Shown: piece after piece, positions 62,259 to 64,000 of the stretch
Numbering within the stretch: the stretch's first letter is position 1
How the letters are laid out: every line of letters begins with the position of its first letter
NCBI GenBank assembly: GCA_024645045.1
Contig: JAHEGO010000069.1
Location: 57,698-121,697, forward strand
DNA: 64,000 bases
Direction: 5' to 3'
Source of the DNA: Sphingobacteriaceae bacterium
GTDB taxonomy: Bacteria; Bacteroidota; Bacteroidia; Sphingobacteriales; Sphingobacteriaceae
The notes under the pieces: generated by a model
What the model saw: only the letters and a program-made list of their open reading frames with translations
The model's database searches: none
What the model was told of the DNA's origin: nothing
Program-made: the position numbers and the translations under genes

Positions 62259-62975
62259 TTATTGTAATTGTTTTAAATAAAGTTGAATGGTATTTTCTAA
62301 ACCTAAGTAAATGGCATCGCATACTAAAGCATGCCCAATAGAAACTTCCGCTAAATGCGGAATGTTATTTTTTAAATAAGCTAAATTGTTTAAATCTAAA
62401 TCGTGTCCAGCGTTAATTGCCATACCAAGTTGATGTGCTAAATTTGCACTTGTAATATATTCTTTAATGGCATGTGTTTTATCAATTGCATAATGCTTTG
62501 CATAATGTTCTGTATAAAGCTCTATGCGATCAGTTCCTGTGTGCACTGCATTTTCAATCATCTGTGTGGAAGGATCAACGAAAATAGAAACACGAATATT
62601 TGCTTGGTGAAAAGTAGCGATGATATCTTTTAAAAACTGTTGGTGTTGAATGGTGTCCCATCCATGATTTGAAGTAAGTTGATTGCTTGCATCTGGGACC
62701 AATGTAACCTGCTCTGGTTTGTTAGCTAAAACTAAATCAACAAATTTTTGCTCTAAAGGATTTCCTTCAATATTAAATTCTGTTTTAATCTGTGCTTTTA
62801 ATTGAAATACATCTTCATATCGAATATGTCTTTCATCGGGGCGGGGGTGAACCGTAATGCCTTGTGCACCGAAACGTTCACAATCTAGCGCAACTTTTAT
62901 TAAGTCTGGATTGTTACCTCCACGTGCGTTTCGAAGGGTTGCAAATTTATTGATATTAACAGAAAGTCTAGTCAT
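62259..62975 (-). CDS. pdxJ: Pyridoxine 5'-phosphate synthase
   Basis: [48 protein letters not shown]. Confidence 0.97.
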   Translation of the reverse strand: MTRLSVNINKFATLRNARGGNNPDLIKVALDCERFGAQGITVHPRPDERHIRYEDVFQLKAQIKTEFNIEGNPLEQKFVDLVLANKPEQVTLVPDASNQLTSNHGWDTIQHQQFLKDIIATFHQANIRVSIFVDPSTQMIENAVHTGTDRIELYTEHYAKHYAIDKTHAIKEYITSANLAHQLGMAINAGHDLDLNNLAYLKNNIPHLAEVSIGHALVCDAIYLGLENTIQLYLKQLQ

Positions 62976-63063
62976 GGAAAGGAAATGTTAATGCTATAAA
63001 TTTACGAATTTATCTGCATTTAAAATATGTTAAAAATGCAAATTCAGGAAATGGTCATAAATG

Positions 63064-63091
63064 AAAAAAGGTGCTCGACGCACCTTTTTTC
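63064..63091 (-). terminator. Rho-independent terminator after ahcY
   Basis: Minus strand AAAAAAGGTGCGTCGAGCACCTTTTTT. Confidence 0.88.
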
Positions 63092-63112
63092 AAATTCATT
63101 AAAAAATAATGA

Positions 63113-64000
63113 TTAGTAACGATAAGCATCATTCTTGAATGGTCCATTTTTAGGAACACCAATATAATCAGCTTGTTCTTGAGAAAGTTCTTCTAATTCA
63201 ACACCAATTTTAGCTAAGTGTAAACGTGCTACTTTTTCATCTAAATGTTTAGGTAAAGTATATACTTTGTTTTCATAGCTAGCTGCATTAGTCCAAAGTT
63301 CTAATTGTGCTAAAGTTTGGTTTGTGAATGAGTTAGACATAACGAATGAAGGGTGTCCAGTTGCACATCCTAAATTCACCAATCTACCTTCTGCTAAAAT
63401 TAAGATATCATTTCCATCAATTGTATATTTATCAACTTGTGGTTTGATTTCGATTTTAGTATTGCCATAGTTCTTGTTTAACCAAGCCATATCAATTTCG
63501 TTATCGAAGTGACCAATGTTACAAACAATCGCTTTGTCTTTCATCATTTTGAAATGTTCGCCTTTTACAATATTGAAGTTACCTGTTGCAGTTACCACAA
63601 TGTCAGCTTCTTTAATTGCAGTAGCTAATTTCTTAACTTCATAACCTTCCATTGCAGCTTGTAAAGCACAAATTGGGTCAATTTCAGTTACAATTACACG
63701 AACACCTGCATTTGATAATGAATCTGCTGAGCCTTTTCCAACATCACCGAAACCACAAACAACAGCTACTTTACCAGCCATCATGACGTCAGTTGCACGA
63801 CGAATCGCATCAACTAATGACTCACGACATCCGTATTTATTATCGAACTTTGATTTAGTTACTGAATCGTTTACATTGATTGCAGGCATAACTAAAGTTC
63901 CGTTTTTCATTCTATCATGTAAACGCAAAACTCCTGTTGTAGTTTCTTCTGACAATCCTTTGATGCCAGCTACTAATTGAGGGAATTTATCGAATACCAT
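63113..64000 (-). CDS. ahcY: Adenosylhomocysteinase, 3' part (gene continues beyond window)
   Basis: [44 protein letters not shown]-terminus [13 protein letters not shown]. Confidence 0.97.
   Translation of the reverse strand: MVFDKFPQLVAGIKGLSEETTTGVLRLHDRMKNGTLVMPAINVNDSVTKSKFDNKYGCRESLVDAIRRATDVMMAGKVAVVCGFGDVGKGSADSLSNAGVRVIVTEIDPICALQAAMEGYEVKKLATAIKEADIVVTATGNFNIVKGEHFKMMKDKAIVCNIGHFDNEIDMAWLNKNYGNTKIEIKPQVDKYTIDGNDILILAEGRLVNLGCATGHPSFVMSNSFTNQTLAQLELWTNAASYENKVYTLPKHLDEKVARLHLAKIGVELEELSQEQADYIGVPKNGPFKNDAYRY

Overview
This 64 kb window is a dense, AT-rich chromosomal segment of a Bacteroidota bacterium, probably Chitinophagales-like. Support for that placement: T9SS C-terminal sorting domains, PorV/PorQ-like and TonB-dependent outer-membrane proteins, YtxJ, GH3, DUF4293 and DUF721 families, and recurring TAnnTTTG -7 promoter motifs. 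Most of it is housekeeping: truA, sucD, fabG, eno, carA, panB, icd, dnaX, rpsF-rpsR-rplI, uvrA, lipA, ribH, recF, ndk, ilvE, lptB, recJ, gcvP, selD-mnmH, pdxJ, ahcY. I saw no rRNA, tRNA, CRISPR array, prophage or transposon. The most interesting signals are: (1) dnaX is split by an A10 run followed directly by TAA, with the -1 frame open all the way to the tau C-terminus, so this is a candidate programmed slippage/frameshift or else a homopolymer error; (2) a structured leader before the DivIC/FtsB gene, with two hairpins whose loops are complementary, plus a tiny ORF running through the terminator into the start codon; (3) a two-hairpin, terminator-type leader before carA(-eno); (4) a terminator hairpin that carries the SD-like sequence of ribH; (5) a 45-aa lipoprotein missed by the ORF track and coupled to ytxJ; (6) a five-gene T9SS/TonB/PorV-like/NHL surface operon; (7) two convergent gene pairs that share the identical 11-bp stop-stop overlap TTAATTATTAA. 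All family names come from reading the translations by eye. No database searches were run.
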